A DNA stretch of 64,000 nucleotides. It comes from Luteimonas fraxinea. GTDB lineage: Bacteria; Pseudomonadota; Gammaproteobacteria; Xanthomonadales; Xanthomonadaceae. The stretch is taken from positions 2,853,001 to 2,917,000 of the forward strand of contig NZ_CP089507.1 of NCBI RefSeq assembly GCF_021233355.1, written 5' to 3'. Positions 28,819-38,281 of this stretch are shown here, in pieces (the first letter of the stretch is position 1; the number at the start of each line of letters is the position of its first letter). Made by a program: the position numbers and the translations under genes. Below the pieces are notes generated by a model that was given only the letters and a program-made list of their open reading frames with translations, did no database searches and was not told the origin of the DNA.

Positions 28819-29368
28819 CGCCGCGCGCTGGGATGCGGTGCGCCTTGATGGTGCGGGCTTCGTGCTCCGTCGCTGGCGCGCCAATGATCTCGACGCGCTG
28901 CTGCACCACGCGGACGATCCTGCGATCGTCCGCGGCCTGAGCGACCGTTTCCCGCATCCCTATACACGCGCCGACGGCGAGGCCTTCCTCGCCGGGCGCG
29001 TGGTCGATCTGTCGCTGCCGGTGCTGGCGATCGAGATCGACGGCGCGGCGTGCGGCAGCATCGGCGTGCGCCATGTCGCCGGCGGCGAGCGCGCGCACTC
29101 GGCGGAACTAGGCTACTGGCTCGGCCGCGCGCACTGGAACCGCGGCGTGATGCGCCAGGTCGTCGCGCTGTACCTGCCTTGGGTGATGGACGCGCTGTCG
29201 CTGACGCGCTTGCAGGCGAATGTGCTCGACATCAATCCGGCCTCGGCGCGGGTGCTGCAGGCCAATGGTTTCGTCGAGGAAGGCCTGCTGCGCGGCGCGA
29301 TCCGCAAACCTGATGGTCTGCACGATCTGCGCGTCTTCGGCTTGCTGCGCGAGGCCGCGATCGACTGA
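28811..29368 (+). CDS. GNAT-family N-acetyltransferase (RimJ/RimL-like)
   Basis: A 185-residue protein with the RimJ/RimL pattern: FVLRRWRANDLDALLHHADD, AELGYWLGRAHWNRGVM with the acetyl-CoA loop region following, LQANVLDINPASARVLQANG and FVEEGLLRGAIRKPDG. It transfers an acetyl group to a protein N terminus or small amine. The start overlaps the end of the RND gene by eight bases, so it may be co-expressed with the pump; a drug-modifying role is possible but not shown. Confidence 0.88.
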   Translation: MPDAARWDAVRLDGAGFVLRRWRANDLDALLHHADDPAIVRGLSDRFPHPYTRADGEAFLAGRVVDLSLPVLAIEIDGAACGSIGVRHVAGGERAHSAELGYWLGRAHWNRGVMRQVVALYLPWVMDALSLTRLQANVLDINPASARVLQANGFVEEGLLRGAIRKPDGLHDLRVFGLLREAAID

Positions 29369-29479
29369 TCCGCCCGCGAAAAGCGGTCATGGCGCGGCAC
29401 GCAGCGCGGAAATCCGGGTATCGTGTCCGCCAGTTGCGATGGGGATCGCGACAGCCACCCGACCGGAGCATCGCGCCAC

Positions 29480-30970
29480 GTGGATACCTTACTCAGTGCA
29501 TTGAACGGGCTGATCTGGAGCAAGGCGCTGATCGCGCTGTGCCTCGGTGCGGGCCTCTGGTTTTCATTCCGCACCCGTTTCATGCAGGTCCGCGGCTTTG
29601 TCGAGATGACCCGGCTGACCTTCAGCGGCAAGAGCTCGAATGCGGGCGTGTCCTCGTTCCAGGCACTGGCGATGTCGATGGCCGGCCGGATCGGCATCGG
29701 CAACATCGCGGGTGTCGCGACGGCGATCGCCTTCGGCGGCCCGGGCGCGGTGTTCTGGATGTGGGTGATGGGGTTCCTCGGCGCCTCGACCTCGTTCGTC
29801 GAGTGCACGCTGGCGCAGATCTACAAGGAAAAGGACAGCGAAGGACGCTATCGCGGCGGCCCGGCGTACTACATCGAAAAGGCCATGGGCCTGAAGTGGT
29901 ACGCGCTGGCGTTCGCGTTCGCGACGCTGATCGCCGCCGGTCTGCTGATGCCGGGTGTGCAGGCGAATGCGATCGCCGACAGCATCGCCAACGCCTGCGT
30001 GGGTACCTCGGTCTGCGGTGACCTGTCCGGCCAGTGGATGGGCATGGAGGCGCGCACCGCGCTCAAGGCCGGCATCGGCATCACCGTGGCGCTGATGCTG
30101 TCGGTGATCATCTTCGGCGGCGTCAAGCGCATCGCCGCATTCGCCGAACTGGTCGTGCCGGTGATGGCGATGGCCTACATCTTCATCGCGGTCGCGGTGA
30201 TGATCATCAACTACGACTTCGTGCCGACGATGTTCCGCATCATCTTCGAGAGCGCGTTCGGCGTGCACGCCGGCTTTGGCGCGATGCTGGGCCTGGCGAT
30301 CGAGTGGGGCGTCAAGCGCGGCATCTACGCCAACGAGGCCGGCCAGGGCACCGGCCCACATGCGGCCGCCGCGGCCGAGGTCTCGCACCCGGCCAAGCAG
30401 GGTTACGTGCAGGCGTGGGCAATCTATTTCGACACGATGCTGGTCTGCACCGCGACCGCGTTCCTGATCCTGGCGACCGGCATGTACAACGTGATCATGC
30501 CCGACGGCACCGTGCTGCATCAGGCACTGCCTGGCGTGGAAGCGGGCTCGGGCTTCGCCCAGGCGGGCATCGAATCGATCCTGCCGGGCTGGGGCGCGGC
30601 AATGGTTGCGGTGGCGCTGTTCTTCTTCGCGTTCACCACGATCATGGCCTATTACTACATGGCCGAAACCAACCTCACCTACCTCAACAACCACGTCGCC
30701 CGTCCGACGCGCACGCTGCTGCTGCGCCTCGCGATTCTCGGCATGGTGATCTTCGGCGCGGTGCGCAGCGCGGAGATGGCGTGGATGCTCGGCGACATCG
30801 GCGTCGGCCTGATGGCCTGGCTCAACATCGTCGCGATCCTGATCCTGCAGAAACCCGCCATGCTCGCATTGCGCGATTACGAGACGCAGAAGAAGCAGGG
30901 TCTCGACCCGATCTTCGATCCCGACAAGCTCGGCATCCGCAACGCCGATTTCTGGCGCAAGGCTCCCTGA
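29480..30970 (+). CDS. AGCS-family sodium:alanine (amino acid) symporter
   Basis: A 496-residue transporter if started at the GTG at 29480, which has GGAG 11 nt upstream; the GTG at 29423 would add a polar 19-residue leader. Seen: FRTRFMQVRGF, SSFQALAMSMAGRIGIGNIAG (the family's conserved first motif), a core with about 10 membrane helices, and KRGIYANEAGQGTGPHAAAAA. It imports alanine or glycine with sodium across the inner membrane. Confidence 0.92.
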   Translation: MDTLLSALNGLIWSKALIALCLGAGLWFSFRTRFMQVRGFVEMTRLTFSGKSSNAGVSSFQALAMSMAGRIGIGNIAGVATAIAFGGPGAVFWMWVMGFLGASTSFVECTLAQIYKEKDSEGRYRGGPAYYIEKAMGLKWYALAFAFATLIAAGLLMPGVQANAIADSIANACVGTSVCGDLSGQWMGMEARTALKAGIGITVALMLSVIIFGGVKRIAAFAELVVPVMAMAYIFIAVAVMIINYDFVPTMFRIIFESAFGVHAGFGAMLGLAIEWGVKRGIYANEAGQGTGPHAAAAAEVSHPAKQGYVQAWAIYFDTMLVCTATAFLILATGMYNVIMPDGTVLHQALPGVEAGSGFAQAGIESILPGWGAAMVAVALFFFAFTTIMAYYYMAETNLTYLNNHVARPTRTLLLRLAILGMVIFGAVRSAEMAWMLGDIGVGLMAWLNIVAILILQKPAMLALRDYETQKKQGLDPIFDPDKLGIRNADFWRKAP

Positions 30971-30971
30971 T

Positions 30972-31889
30972 ATGACGAAGTCCCCCTGGTCCGGCAGTGG
31001 CCGCGACACGCCACGCACGCCAGCGCCCGCTCCCGGTCGTGACAGCCCATGGGGCGCGCGTTCGCGTCCCGAGACGTCAGCGCCGCCGCCGCCGCGCGCT
31101 GCAGCGCCGCGTCCTGACGTACGCGCGGACGACGCGGAGGACGGCGAGACCGAAGACCGGCGCGAGATGCGCCTCTACGGACGCAACGCGATCGACGCCG
31201 TGTTCGCGCGTCGACCCGGGGCGATCCGCAAGCTCTATCTGCTCGAGGCCCGCATTCCGCAGCTGCAGCCACTGCTGAAGTGGTGCGCGGCGAACCGTGT
31301 CGGCTATCGCGTGGTCGCCGAAGACGATCTGCGCAAGCTTGCCGCCAGCTCGCACCATGAAGGCGTCGTCGCCGACGTGCTGCGTGAAGCGCCGCAGTCG
31401 CTCGGCACGTGGCTGCAGACGCTGCCGGCCGGTCCGGTGTGCGCGCTGTGGCTCGACGGTGTGGGCAATCCGCACAATCTCGGCGCGATCCTGCGCTCGG
31501 CCGCGCATTTCGGCGCGGGCGCGATCCTGCTGCCGAAGACCTCGCCGTTGGCGCTGTCCGGCGCTGCCGCGCGCGTCGCCGAAGGTGGTGCCGAATCAGT
31601 CCCTTTCGTGCGTCTCGGTCGCGATGACAATGCGATCGCGCAACTGCGCAGCGTCGGGTTTTCGCTCGCGGCGACTGTGGTGCGCGGCGGCGAAAGCGTG
31701 TTCGCGAAACCGCTGCCCGAACGCGTCGTCTTCGTGATCGGTTCTGAAGGCGAAGGCATGGATCCCGAACTCGCCAAAGCCTGCGATCTGCGCCTCGGCA
31801 TTCCTGGCAGCGGCAAGGTCGAGAGTCTCAACGTCGCCTCGGCGACGGCCGTGCTGCTGGCGCAGTGGACCCAGCACAGCCGCGCGTGA
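30972..31889 (+). CDS. SpoU/TrmH-family RNA 2'-O-methyltransferase
   Basis: A 305-residue enzyme with a disordered Pro/Arg-rich N terminus of about 65 residues, an L30e-like substrate domain (MRLYGRNAIDAVFARR) and a knotted SPOUT domain with the three motifs NPHNLGAILRSA, FVIGSEGEGM and VESLNVASATAVLLAQW. It methylates ribose in rRNA or tRNA. RlmB is the nearest well-known type, but the target cannot be set from the sequence. It begins one base after the symporter stop. Confidence 0.88.
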   Translation: MTKSPWSGSGRDTPRTPAPAPGRDSPWGARSRPETSAPPPPRAAAPRPDVRADDAEDGETEDRREMRLYGRNAIDAVFARRPGAIRKLYLLEARIPQLQPLLKWCAANRVGYRVVAEDDLRKLAASSHHEGVVADVLREAPQSLGTWLQTLPAGPVCALWLDGVGNPHNLGAILRSAAHFGAGAILLPKTSPLALSGAAARVAEGGAESVPFVRLGRDDNAIAQLRSVGFSLAATVVRGGESVFAKPLPERVVFVIGSEGEGMDPELAKACDLRLGIPGSGKVESLNVASATAVLLAQWTQHSRA

Positions 31890-31967
31890 GCGGCTGCTGG
31901 CACTTGCGCTGACTGCGCGAGTGCTCGAACGCCGCATCGCGCAGGTGCGCGATGCGATGAGCCGGCG

Positions 31968-33407
31968 TCAGTGCTCCGGCGTCGCCTCGGTCTTCGGCGC
32001 GCTGCCGAATCCGCCTTCCGATTCCGCTGCCAGCCACGCGAACACGGCGTAGGCGGCGGTGTTCTGCGCAACCGCGTCGGGATCGACCTTGTCGAAGGTG
32101 TCGTTGGCGTTGTGGTGCAGATCGAAGTAGTCGGTACCGTCCTGGCCCAGCCAGCCCCAGGCGCCACCCTTGGCGGCCAGCGGGGAGATGTCCGGACCCG
32201 GGCCACCCTTGTCCTGCAGGTAGTCGATGCCGAGCGGACGCAGCACTTCGGCGATCGCGTCGCTGGTCGCGCGCTGTCCGGCGGGTGCGCTGGTATTGAA
32301 GCCGTAGATACGGCCGGCGCCGAAGTCGCTTTCCGCGCCGACGATGTGCTGCGCGATGACGTCAGCGCCGCCGTGTGCCTCGGCGTACGCGCGTGCGCCG
32401 AGCAGGCCCTGTTCTTCGTTCGCGAACGCGACTACGCGCACCGTGCGGCGCGGGCGTTGCGGCAGCTGCGCGATCAGGTGACCGGCGGCCATCGTGATGC
32501 CGACGCCGGATGCATCGTCGACCGCGCCGGTGCCGAGATCCCATGAATCCAGATGCCCGCCGATCAGCACGATTTCGCCCGGCGCTTCGCGGCCGGTGAT
32601 TTCGCCGATGACGTTCTGCGAGGTGTACTCGCCGTTCCAGCCGACATCCAGCGCCAGATGCACCTGCACCGGTCCGCGGGTCAGCAGGCGCGCGAGCTGG
32701 TCGGCGTCGGGCAACGACAGCGCGGCCGAGGGAATCGGGGTGACGTCGGCATCGAAACGGGTGATGCCGGTATTGGCGACGCGATGCGGACTGGTGCTGA
32801 TCGAGCGCATCAGATAGCCGGCGGCGCCCTTGCGCGCGGCGATCGACGGACCGCGGCCACGCACCGGACCGGCAGCGCCGTACCCGCTGCCGTCACGCGA
32901 ACGCGCCATCGGCACGTCGACGAACGCGAGCTTGCCGCGCAGCGTCGCGGGGTCGGCCGCTTCCAGCGCGGCGACGCTGTCGAAGCGCACCAGTTCCGCG
33001 GTGACGTCGCCAGCCGGGCTGCCGCCGAGTGCGGTGATCACCAGCGGCTGTGCATGCGCGCCGACGACGGCGGCATGTTCGCTGCGACGCTCCCACTTCG
33101 GGAACGTCACCGGTTCGGTCCAGACCTTGTCGTAGCCGAGCGCCTCTAAGCGCGCCTTCGCCCAGGCGACGGCGCGTGCGTCCGCTTCGCTGCCGGGCAG
33201 GCGCGGGCCGATTTCGGTGGTTAACGATTCGATCAACCCGTACGCGGTGCCGTCCTGCGTGGCGCGTTCGCGCAATTGCGCGGCCTGTTCCAGCGCAGCC
33301 GCCGACAGCGGCGCGGCCTCACGCGATTGCGAGAATGCGGGAGATGCGGCCAGCAGCGCGGTCGACAGGAGGGCGGCGGCCAGAGGCCTGAAGGACGGAA
33401 CGCGCAT
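31968..33407 (-). CDS. Secreted M28-family zinc aminopeptidase
   Basis: A 479-residue enzyme started at MRVPSFRPLAAALLSTALLA (33407), a signal peptide ending near SPAFSQ. A PA insert domain lies between about 130 and 260. The peptidase domain has the zinc ligands in GGHLDSWDLGTGAVDDASG, FANEEQGLLGARAYAE (catalytic and metal Glu), AESDFG and FDLHHNANDTFDKVD. It should release N-terminal residues from peptides in the periplasm or outside. Such secreted peptidases are abundant in Lysobacter-like bacteria. Confidence 0.9.
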   Translation of the reverse strand: MRVPSFRPLAAALLSTALLAASPAFSQSREAAPLSAAALEQAAQLRERATQDGTAYGLIESLTTEIGPRLPGSEADARAVAWAKARLEALGYDKVWTEPVTFPKWERRSEHAAVVGAHAQPLVITALGGSPAGDVTAELVRFDSVAALEAADPATLRGKLAFVDVPMARSRDGSGYGAAGPVRGRGPSIAARKGAAGYLMRSISTSPHRVANTGITRFDADVTPIPSAALSLPDADQLARLLTRGPVQVHLALDVGWNGEYTSQNVIGEITGREAPGEIVLIGGHLDSWDLGTGAVDDASGVGITMAAGHLIAQLPQRPRRTVRVVAFANEEQGLLGARAYAEAHGGADVIAQHIVGAESDFGAGRIYGFNTSAPAGQRATSDAIAEVLRPLGIDYLQDKGGPGPDISPLAAKGGAWGWLGQDGTDYFDLHHNANDTFDKVDPDAVAQNTAAYAVFAWLAAESEGGFGSAPKTEATPEH

Positions 33408-33440
33408 GTGGACGACTCCAGCGATGAAAGGGATCGGCAG

Positions 33441-33478
33441 AAAGAAAACGGGCCGCGGCATTGTCGCGCGCGGCCCGT
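33441..33478 (-). terminator. Rho-independent terminator of mscL
   Basis: Read on the minus strand: ACGGGCCGCG (complement of 33469-33478) pairs with CGCGGCCCGT (complement of 33448-33457), then TTTCTTT. It stands between the mscL stop and the peptidase start. Confidence 0.75.
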
Positions 33479-33509
33479 CGGATGGCTCGAACGTGTCTGG
33501 AACGCTGCG

Positions 33510-33938
33510 TCAGGGCTGCGTCCGCAGCGAATCGCGGATTTCGCGCAGCAGCTTCACTTCTTCGCTCGGCTCGGCCGGCTTGGCCGCCTCCGGCGCTTCG
33601 GCCTGCTTGCGCTTCAGACGGTTGATGAACTTGACCGCGAGGAAGATCGCGAACGCGACGATGGTGAACTGGATGATGGTGTTGATGAAGATGCCGTAGC
33701 CGATCGCGACCGCGGGAATCTCGTCGCCGGTGACGGCATCGACGGACGCCGCGCGCAGCGTGATGGCCAGTTCGGTGAAATCGACATTGCCGATCAGCCA
33801 GCCGATCGGCGGCATGATGATCTGGTCGACCAGCGCGGTGACGATCTTGCCGAACGATGCGCCGATGACGACACCGACCGCGAGATCGATGACGTTGCCG
33901 CGGACCGCGAACTCCTTGAATTCGGACAGAATGCCCAT
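33510..33938 (-). CDS. mscL: Large-conductance mechanosensitive channel
   Basis: A 142-residue protein: [20 protein letters not shown] amphipathic helix, first membrane helix with [22 protein letters not shown], periplasmic loop, second helix [21 protein letters not shown] and a charged C-terminal bundle ([13 protein letters not shown]). MscL opens under membrane tension to release solutes on osmotic down-shock. Length and motifs are standard. Confidence 0.97.
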   Translation of the reverse strand: MGILSEFKEFAVRGNVIDLAVGVVIGASFGKIVTALVDQIIMPPIGWLIGNVDFTELAITLRAASVDAVTGDEIPAVAIGYGIFINTIIQFTIVAFAIFLAVKFINRLKRKQAEAPEAAKPAEPSEEVKLLREIRDSLRTQP

Positions 33939-33979
33939 GGATCACTCCTGCACTGTATTGGGGAAACGAGCGCGGTCGA

Positions 33980-34705
33980 CTATACCGACGGCGGAGTGAT
34001 TTCGAGGTGCAGTGCGATCACGTCGTCGAGCCTGGCGACGCAGCGATCGCCGGGCTGCAGCGCGGCGACACCGGCCGGCGTACCCATGAAGACGAGATCG
34101 CCCGCGCGCAGGGCGAACAGTTTCGACAGTTCGTGCAGGATCTCGGGCACATCCCAGATCAGCTGGTCGAGCGTCGACACCTGGCGCTGCACACCGTTGA
34201 CCTCGAGGAGCAGCGTGCGAGATTCGAGCGCGCCGATCTCGGATGCCGGCACGAGTTCGCCGACCGGCGCGGACGCATCGAAGCCCTTGGCGATATCCCA
34301 CGGCAGACCCTTGGCCTTGGCCGCGGCCTGCAGGTCACGACGGGTGAGATCGAGGCCGACCGTGTAGCCGAACACCAGTGCCTGCGCGTCCTCGACCGCG
34401 AGTACGCCCGCAGGCGCGTCGGCACCGAGCGCGACGACCAGTTCGACCTCGTGATGCAGATCTTGCGTGGCGCTGGGGTAGGGCACCGCATCGCCGGTCA
34501 CGACCGCATCGGCCGGCTTGGCGAAGAACACCGGTGTCCCACGCACGGCCTTCGAGGCTGGCGCCTCGGCACCCATCTCCTTCGCGTGGTCGGCAAAGTT
34601 GCGGCCGACGCAGTAGACCCGGCGTACCGGAAAACGGCCACCGCCCCGCACCGACAGGCGCACGGGCTCGAGAGCGGGCACGACATCGCGCGCGGGATCG
34701 GTCAT
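33980..34705 (-). CDS. Fumarylacetoacetate hydrolase (FAH) family protein
   Basis: A 241-residue enzyme starting at MTDPARDVVPALEP (34705). Seen: RRVYCVGRNFADHAKEMGA, VFFAKPADAVV, LHHEVELVVALG (metal-binding acids), GYTVGLDLTRRDLQ and GDLVFMGTPAGVAALQPGD. Members are magnesium-dependent hydrolases or decarboxylases of small diketo acids such as fumarylpyruvate or oxaloacetate. The precise substrate is not determinable here. Confidence 0.9.
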   Translation of the reverse strand: MTDPARDVVPALEPVRLSVRGGGRFPVRRVYCVGRNFADHAKEMGAEAPASKAVRGTPVFFAKPADAVVTGDAVPYPSATQDLHHEVELVVALGADAPAGVLAVEDAQALVFGYTVGLDLTRRDLQAAAKAKGLPWDIAKGFDASAPVGELVPASEIGALESRTLLLEVNGVQRQVSTLDQLIWDVPEILHELSKLFALRAGDLVFMGTPAGVAALQPGDRCVARLDDVIALHLEITPPSV

Positions 34706-34774
34706 CGCGGGTCCTCGGCGCAACGCGCCATCAAGATGGAAGACAGGCGCGGCGCTGTCGCCGCGCAAGTTGGA

Positions 34775-35068
34775 TCAGCGCAGTGCGGCGTGGTCGCGCT
34801 CGCGCACGACGCGATATTCGGCGTCGACGATGCGCGTGTCGCGGCGCGGCGCGGGGCCGCGCACGAGCAGGCGACGGGCGATGCCGAACAGGATCATCGC
34901 GGCGCCGATGAAGACACCGGCGACAAGCAGCACCGCGAGCATCGCCACGCCGACCAGGCCGAGCGCGATGCGCAGCAGCGGATGACGCGGTTTGCGCGGC
35001 GCGAACATCGCGCGCACGCCGGAGGCGTCGAATCGGGCATGGAGATCGCGGAAGAAAGGCTTGGACAT
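34775..35068 (-). CDS. Small membrane protein of unknown function
   Basis: A 97-residue protein starting at MSKPFFRDLHARFDASG (35068). A basic N-terminal half (FAPRKPRHPLLR) is followed by one long hydrophobic stretch, possibly a hairpin, and a charged tail (RRDTRIVDAEYRVVRERDH). No family recognised. The long upstream extension of the frame is a GC-rich chance frame overlapping the Rieske gene. Confidence 0.55.
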   Translation of the reverse strand: MSKPFFRDLHARFDASGVRAMFAPRKPRHPLLRIALGLVGVAMLAVLLVAGVFIGAAMILFGIARRLLVRGPAPRRDTRIVDAEYRVVRERDHAALR

Positions 35069-35145
35069 GGGTTCCGTAAACGTCGTGACACAATGCGGCT
35101 TGTGGGCCGGCGACCAGTATCGGGCCCGGGCCGATCGGAGTTGTA

Positions 35146-35499
35146 ATGTCTTCGTTAAATCCACGTGAAGCGCGCGCGCCACTGCTCGCGCTCGACGCCA
35201 TCGCAGACGGCGGATTCGCTGAAGTGGAGGCGACGCTGGACGGTGATGCCGAATCGCTGGTGCTGTTCCGCGACGGTGCGCGCGTGCAGGCGTGGTTGAA
35301 CATCTGTCCGCATGCAGGTCGTCGTCTCGATTGGGCGCCCGGTCAGTTCCTGCGTGCGAAGACCGGTGAACTCGTGTGCGCGGCACATGGCGCGAGTTTT
35401 TCGCTCGTCGACGGTGTATGCGTCGCCGGGCCATGTCGCGGCGAATCGCTGCGCTCGGTCGAGGTGCGCGTGCAGGACGGGCAGGTCGTGCTGGATTGA
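35146..35499 (+). CDS. Rieske [2Fe-2S] protein
   Basis: A 117-residue single-domain protein with both halves of the Rieske cluster site: CPHAGR (Cys54, His56) and CAAHGASF (Cys78, His81). No signal peptide, so it is cytoplasmic; such small Rieske proteins serve as ferredoxin-like electron carriers or as the small subunit of nitrite-reductase-like enzymes. It is divergent from the small membrane protein gene. Partner unknown. Confidence 0.9.
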   Translation: MSSLNPREARAPLLALDAIADGGFAEVEATLDGDAESLVLFRDGARVQAWLNICPHAGRRLDWAPGQFLRAKTGELVCAAHGASFSLVDGVCVAGPCRGESLRSVEVRVQDGQVVLD

Positions 35500-35541
35500 A
35501 CGTAGCGCGCTGCGTGCCAGCGTGCGATTGGACCGCTTCGA

Positions 35542-37386
35542 TCAGAACAGCAGATTGACCATCAGCACGACGATCACCGTGTAGATCAGCGAGATCGGCA
35601 GACCGATCCGCCACAGCTCGCGCGCCTTGTAGCCGGCCGGGCCGATGATCATCGACATCACCGGGTTCGACTGGGTCATGAAGTTGTTCGACGCCGACAG
35701 CGCGACGATCAGCGCGAACGCCGTCGGATTGCCACCCACCGCGAGCGCGAGATTGATCGCGAGCGGCACCACGACGATCGTCGCGCCGACGTGGCTGATG
35801 ACCATCGAGAACGCCGCGGTCAGCAAGGCGACCGCGATCTCCAGCACCCAGATGGGCAGACCGCTCGGCAATCGTTCGATCGTGTGCCCGGCGACCCATG
35901 CCGCCGCGCCGCTGGAATCCATCGCCCAGCCCAGCGGAATCAGGCAGGCCATCAGGAACACGGTCTTCCAGTTGATCGCGCTGTAGGCCTCGTCCATCTT
36001 CAGCACGCCGAACACCAGCATGCCGGCGACACCGGCCATCAGCGCGACCGATGTCGGCACGCGCGAGGAGAGCGCGATCAGCATCGTCACCGCGAAGATC
36101 GCCATCGCGATCTTGAACTTGTGCGGCCGCTGCTCACCCTTCGGATAATCGGTGACGATGATGAAGTCGAGCGACTTGGCGGTCTTCGCCAGGTCCTGCC
36201 AGATGCTGTGCAACACCAGCATGTCGCCGGCGCGCAGCGTCATCGAACGCACGTCCTCGCGGATCACCTGCTTGTCGCGGTTGATTGCGAGCAAGCGCAC
36301 GCCGTACTTCTTGCGCAGGCTCAATTCTGCTGCGGACTTTCCGATGAATTTCGAGGTCGGCGGCACCACGGCTTCGGCGATGCCGGCGCGGCTGGGATTG
36401 AATAGATCACCGAAATTGCGCAGCCGTGTGCTCAGGCGAAGGAACTGGTTCTGGGCGAAGTCGGCGACCTGCTGGCGCTGGCCCATCGCGCCGATCACGC
36501 TGCCGACCCAGATGCGCGCATCCGACGGCGGCGCCAGGCGTGACTCGTTCTCGGACTTGAGCGCGAGCAGCACCGGTGCGTCGTGGATCGACTCGGCCTC
36601 GCCGAAGGTCATGCCAACCAGCGGACTTTCCGCGGTGACCACCAGTTCGTAGACATCACCGTCGATGCCGTAGGCGCTGGCGAAGTAACTCTGCGTGCGC
36701 GCCGGGGTGACATTGCCTTCGCCGTCGCCCAGATCGCCCAGCTGCCGGTTGCCGCGGAAATGGAAATAGGCGAGGGCGGCGGCCAGCAGCACCAGGCCGA
36801 TCGGCAGCGGCGCGAACATGTTCAACGATTCCAGCGTCGCCGAGCCCGAGGGCAGGTTGGCGTTGGCCGCGGTCAGCAGATCGTTGAGCAGGATCAATGG
36901 CGAGGAGCCGACCATCGTCAGCGTGCCGCCCATGATGATGGCCACACAGATCGGCAGCAGCATCTGTGCCAGACGCAGACCCGAGCGAGAGGCCAGACGC
37001 GCGGCGACCGGCATGTACAGCGCCATCACCGACGGGTTCTGCATCACCGAGGAATTGAGGCCGGCGATACCGGCGGTCAGCATCAGCAGCCGGTCTTCCT
37101 GGCCTTTGGCCCGCCGCAGCAGCCAGCCCGCGAGGCGGTTTAGTGCGCCGGTGCGGTCGAGCCCCATGCCGAGGATCATCGTGGCGATTACGCTGATCGT
37201 CGCGTTCGACGAGAACCCGTTGAACACGTCTTCCGGCGCGACCAGACCGGTCAGCCCCAGCATCACCAGGACCACCAGCGCCACCAGATCCGCGCGCACG
37301 CGCTGGAACACGAACAGCACCATCGTCAGGCCCACGAGGGCCAGGACGATCTTCATGTCGGTGGTGAGGGCGAGCGCGGTGTCCAT
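35542..37386 (-). CDS. SLC13/DASS-family anion permease with RCK-C (TrkA-C) domains
   Basis: A 614-residue transporter: N-terminal helices with GLVAPEDVFNGFSSNATISV and GLNSSVMQNPSVMALYMPV (the SNT-type substrate/sodium motif), a cytoplasmic insert of about 170 residues containing two TrkA-C-like units (YGIDGDVYELVVTAESPLVG and SLRKKYGVRLLAINRDKQVI), and a C-terminal helix set with LSASNNFMTQSNPVMSMI. It carries dicarboxylate or sulfate-like anions with sodium; the insert probably binds a small regulatory ligand. Confidence 0.9.
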   Translation of the reverse strand: MDTALALTTDMKIVLALVGLTMVLFVFQRVRADLVALVVLVMLGLTGLVAPEDVFNGFSSNATISVIATMILGMGLDRTGALNRLAGWLLRRAKGQEDRLLMLTAGIAGLNSSVMQNPSVMALYMPVAARLASRSGLRLAQMLLPICVAIIMGGTLTMVGSSPLILLNDLLTAANANLPSGSATLESLNMFAPLPIGLVLLAAALAYFHFRGNRQLGDLGDGEGNVTPARTQSYFASAYGIDGDVYELVVTAESPLVGMTFGEAESIHDAPVLLALKSENESRLAPPSDARIWVGSVIGAMGQRQQVADFAQNQFLRLSTRLRNFGDLFNPSRAGIAEAVVPPTSKFIGKSAAELSLRKKYGVRLLAINRDKQVIREDVRSMTLRAGDMLVLHSIWQDLAKTAKSLDFIIVTDYPKGEQRPHKFKIAMAIFAVTMLIALSSRVPTSVALMAGVAGMLVFGVLKMDEAYSAINWKTVFLMACLIPLGWAMDSSGAAAWVAGHTIERLPSGLPIWVLEIAVALLTAAFSMVISHVGATIVVVPLAINLALAVGGNPTAFALIVALSASNNFMTQSNPVMSMIIGPAGYKARELWRIGLPISLIYTVIVVLMVNLLF

Positions 37387-37515
37387 CAGGGTCGCAGGCC
37401 GTCCTGGCCATCGGTGACGCGTGGAGCGGGGCGGGCGCAGGCCATCGGCAACAGACTGCGCGGCGCCGCGTGCAGCGGATGTCGAACCCGGCGTCCTGGG
37501 GCCCGTGTCACGGCA

Positions 37516-38271
37516 CTAGCGTCCGGCGTCGTCTTCGGCGACGCGGTCATACAGCAGATCCCAGACGCCGTGTCCGAGCTTCTGCCCGCGGGTTTCGAAA
37601 TGGGTCTGCGGCCGCCACGGCGGACGTGGCACGTGGCCCCGTGGACCGGCGCGATTGCGCAGGCCGGGCGTCGCGTCGAGCACGTCCCACATCTGCTCGG
37701 CGTAATCGGCCCAGTCGGTCGCCAGATGCAGGCGGCCGTCAGGGTTCAGCTTGCGCACCAGCAGCGCGGCGAACTCCGGCTTCACCAGCCGGCGTTTGTT
37801 GTGGCGCTTCTTGTGCCAGGGATCCGGGAAATAGATGCGGATCTCGTCGAGCGCGCCGTCGGCGATCTCGTGTTCCAGCACCTCAACCGCGTCGTGGTGA
37901 TACACGCGGACGTTGCCGTTGCCGTCTTCGGTCAGCGCATTGAGCACGCGGCCGACGCCCGGCGCATGCACTTCGATGCCGATGTGATCGCGCGCGGGAT
38001 CCAGCTGCACCGAATGACGCAGGGCCGTGCCATTACCGAAACCGATCTCGACGATGCGCGGCGCACTGCGGCCGAAGGCGGCGTCGAAATCGCGCGGCGT
38101 GCCCTGGTAGTCCAGCCCGAATTTGGGCCAGGCGTCATCGAACGCGCGCTGCTGGGCCGGCGTGAATCGGCCCTGGCGCAGCACGAAACTGCGGATCTCG
38201 CGACGGCCTTCGGTTGCCGTGAACGGCTTCGGCGGGGCCTTGGCACCTTCGCTGGAAAACGGGTTGGTCAT
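37516..38271 (-). CDS. trmB: tRNA (guanine-N7-)-methyltransferase
   Basis: A 251-residue SAM-dependent enzyme making m7G46 in tRNA. Seen: [22 protein letters not shown] motif [27 protein letters not shown], and the family signature [17 protein letters not shown] followed by [12 protein letters not shown]. The start at [16 protein letters not shown] (38271) matches the usual N-terminal leader. It lies 10 nt downstream of thiG on the same strand. Confidence 0.96.
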   Translation of the reverse strand: MTNPFSSEGAKAPPKPFTATEGRREIRSFVLRQGRFTPAQQRAFDDAWPKFGLDYQGTPRDFDAAFGRSAPRIVEIGFGNGTALRHSVQLDPARDHIGIEVHAPGVGRVLNALTEDGNGNVRVYHHDAVEVLEHEIADGALDEIRIYFPDPWHKKRHNKRRLVKPEFAALLVRKLNPDGRLHLATDWADYAEQMWDVLDATPGLRNRAGPRGHVPRPPWRPQTHFETRGQKLGHGVWDLLYDRVAEDDAGR

Positions 38272-38281
38272 CGCTCGTCGA

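Noticed and set aside
27019..28884. A 621-codon minus-strand frame across the RND pump gene
   Set aside because: Composition dominated by Arg, Gln and His with no motif; the plus-strand pump is unmistakable.
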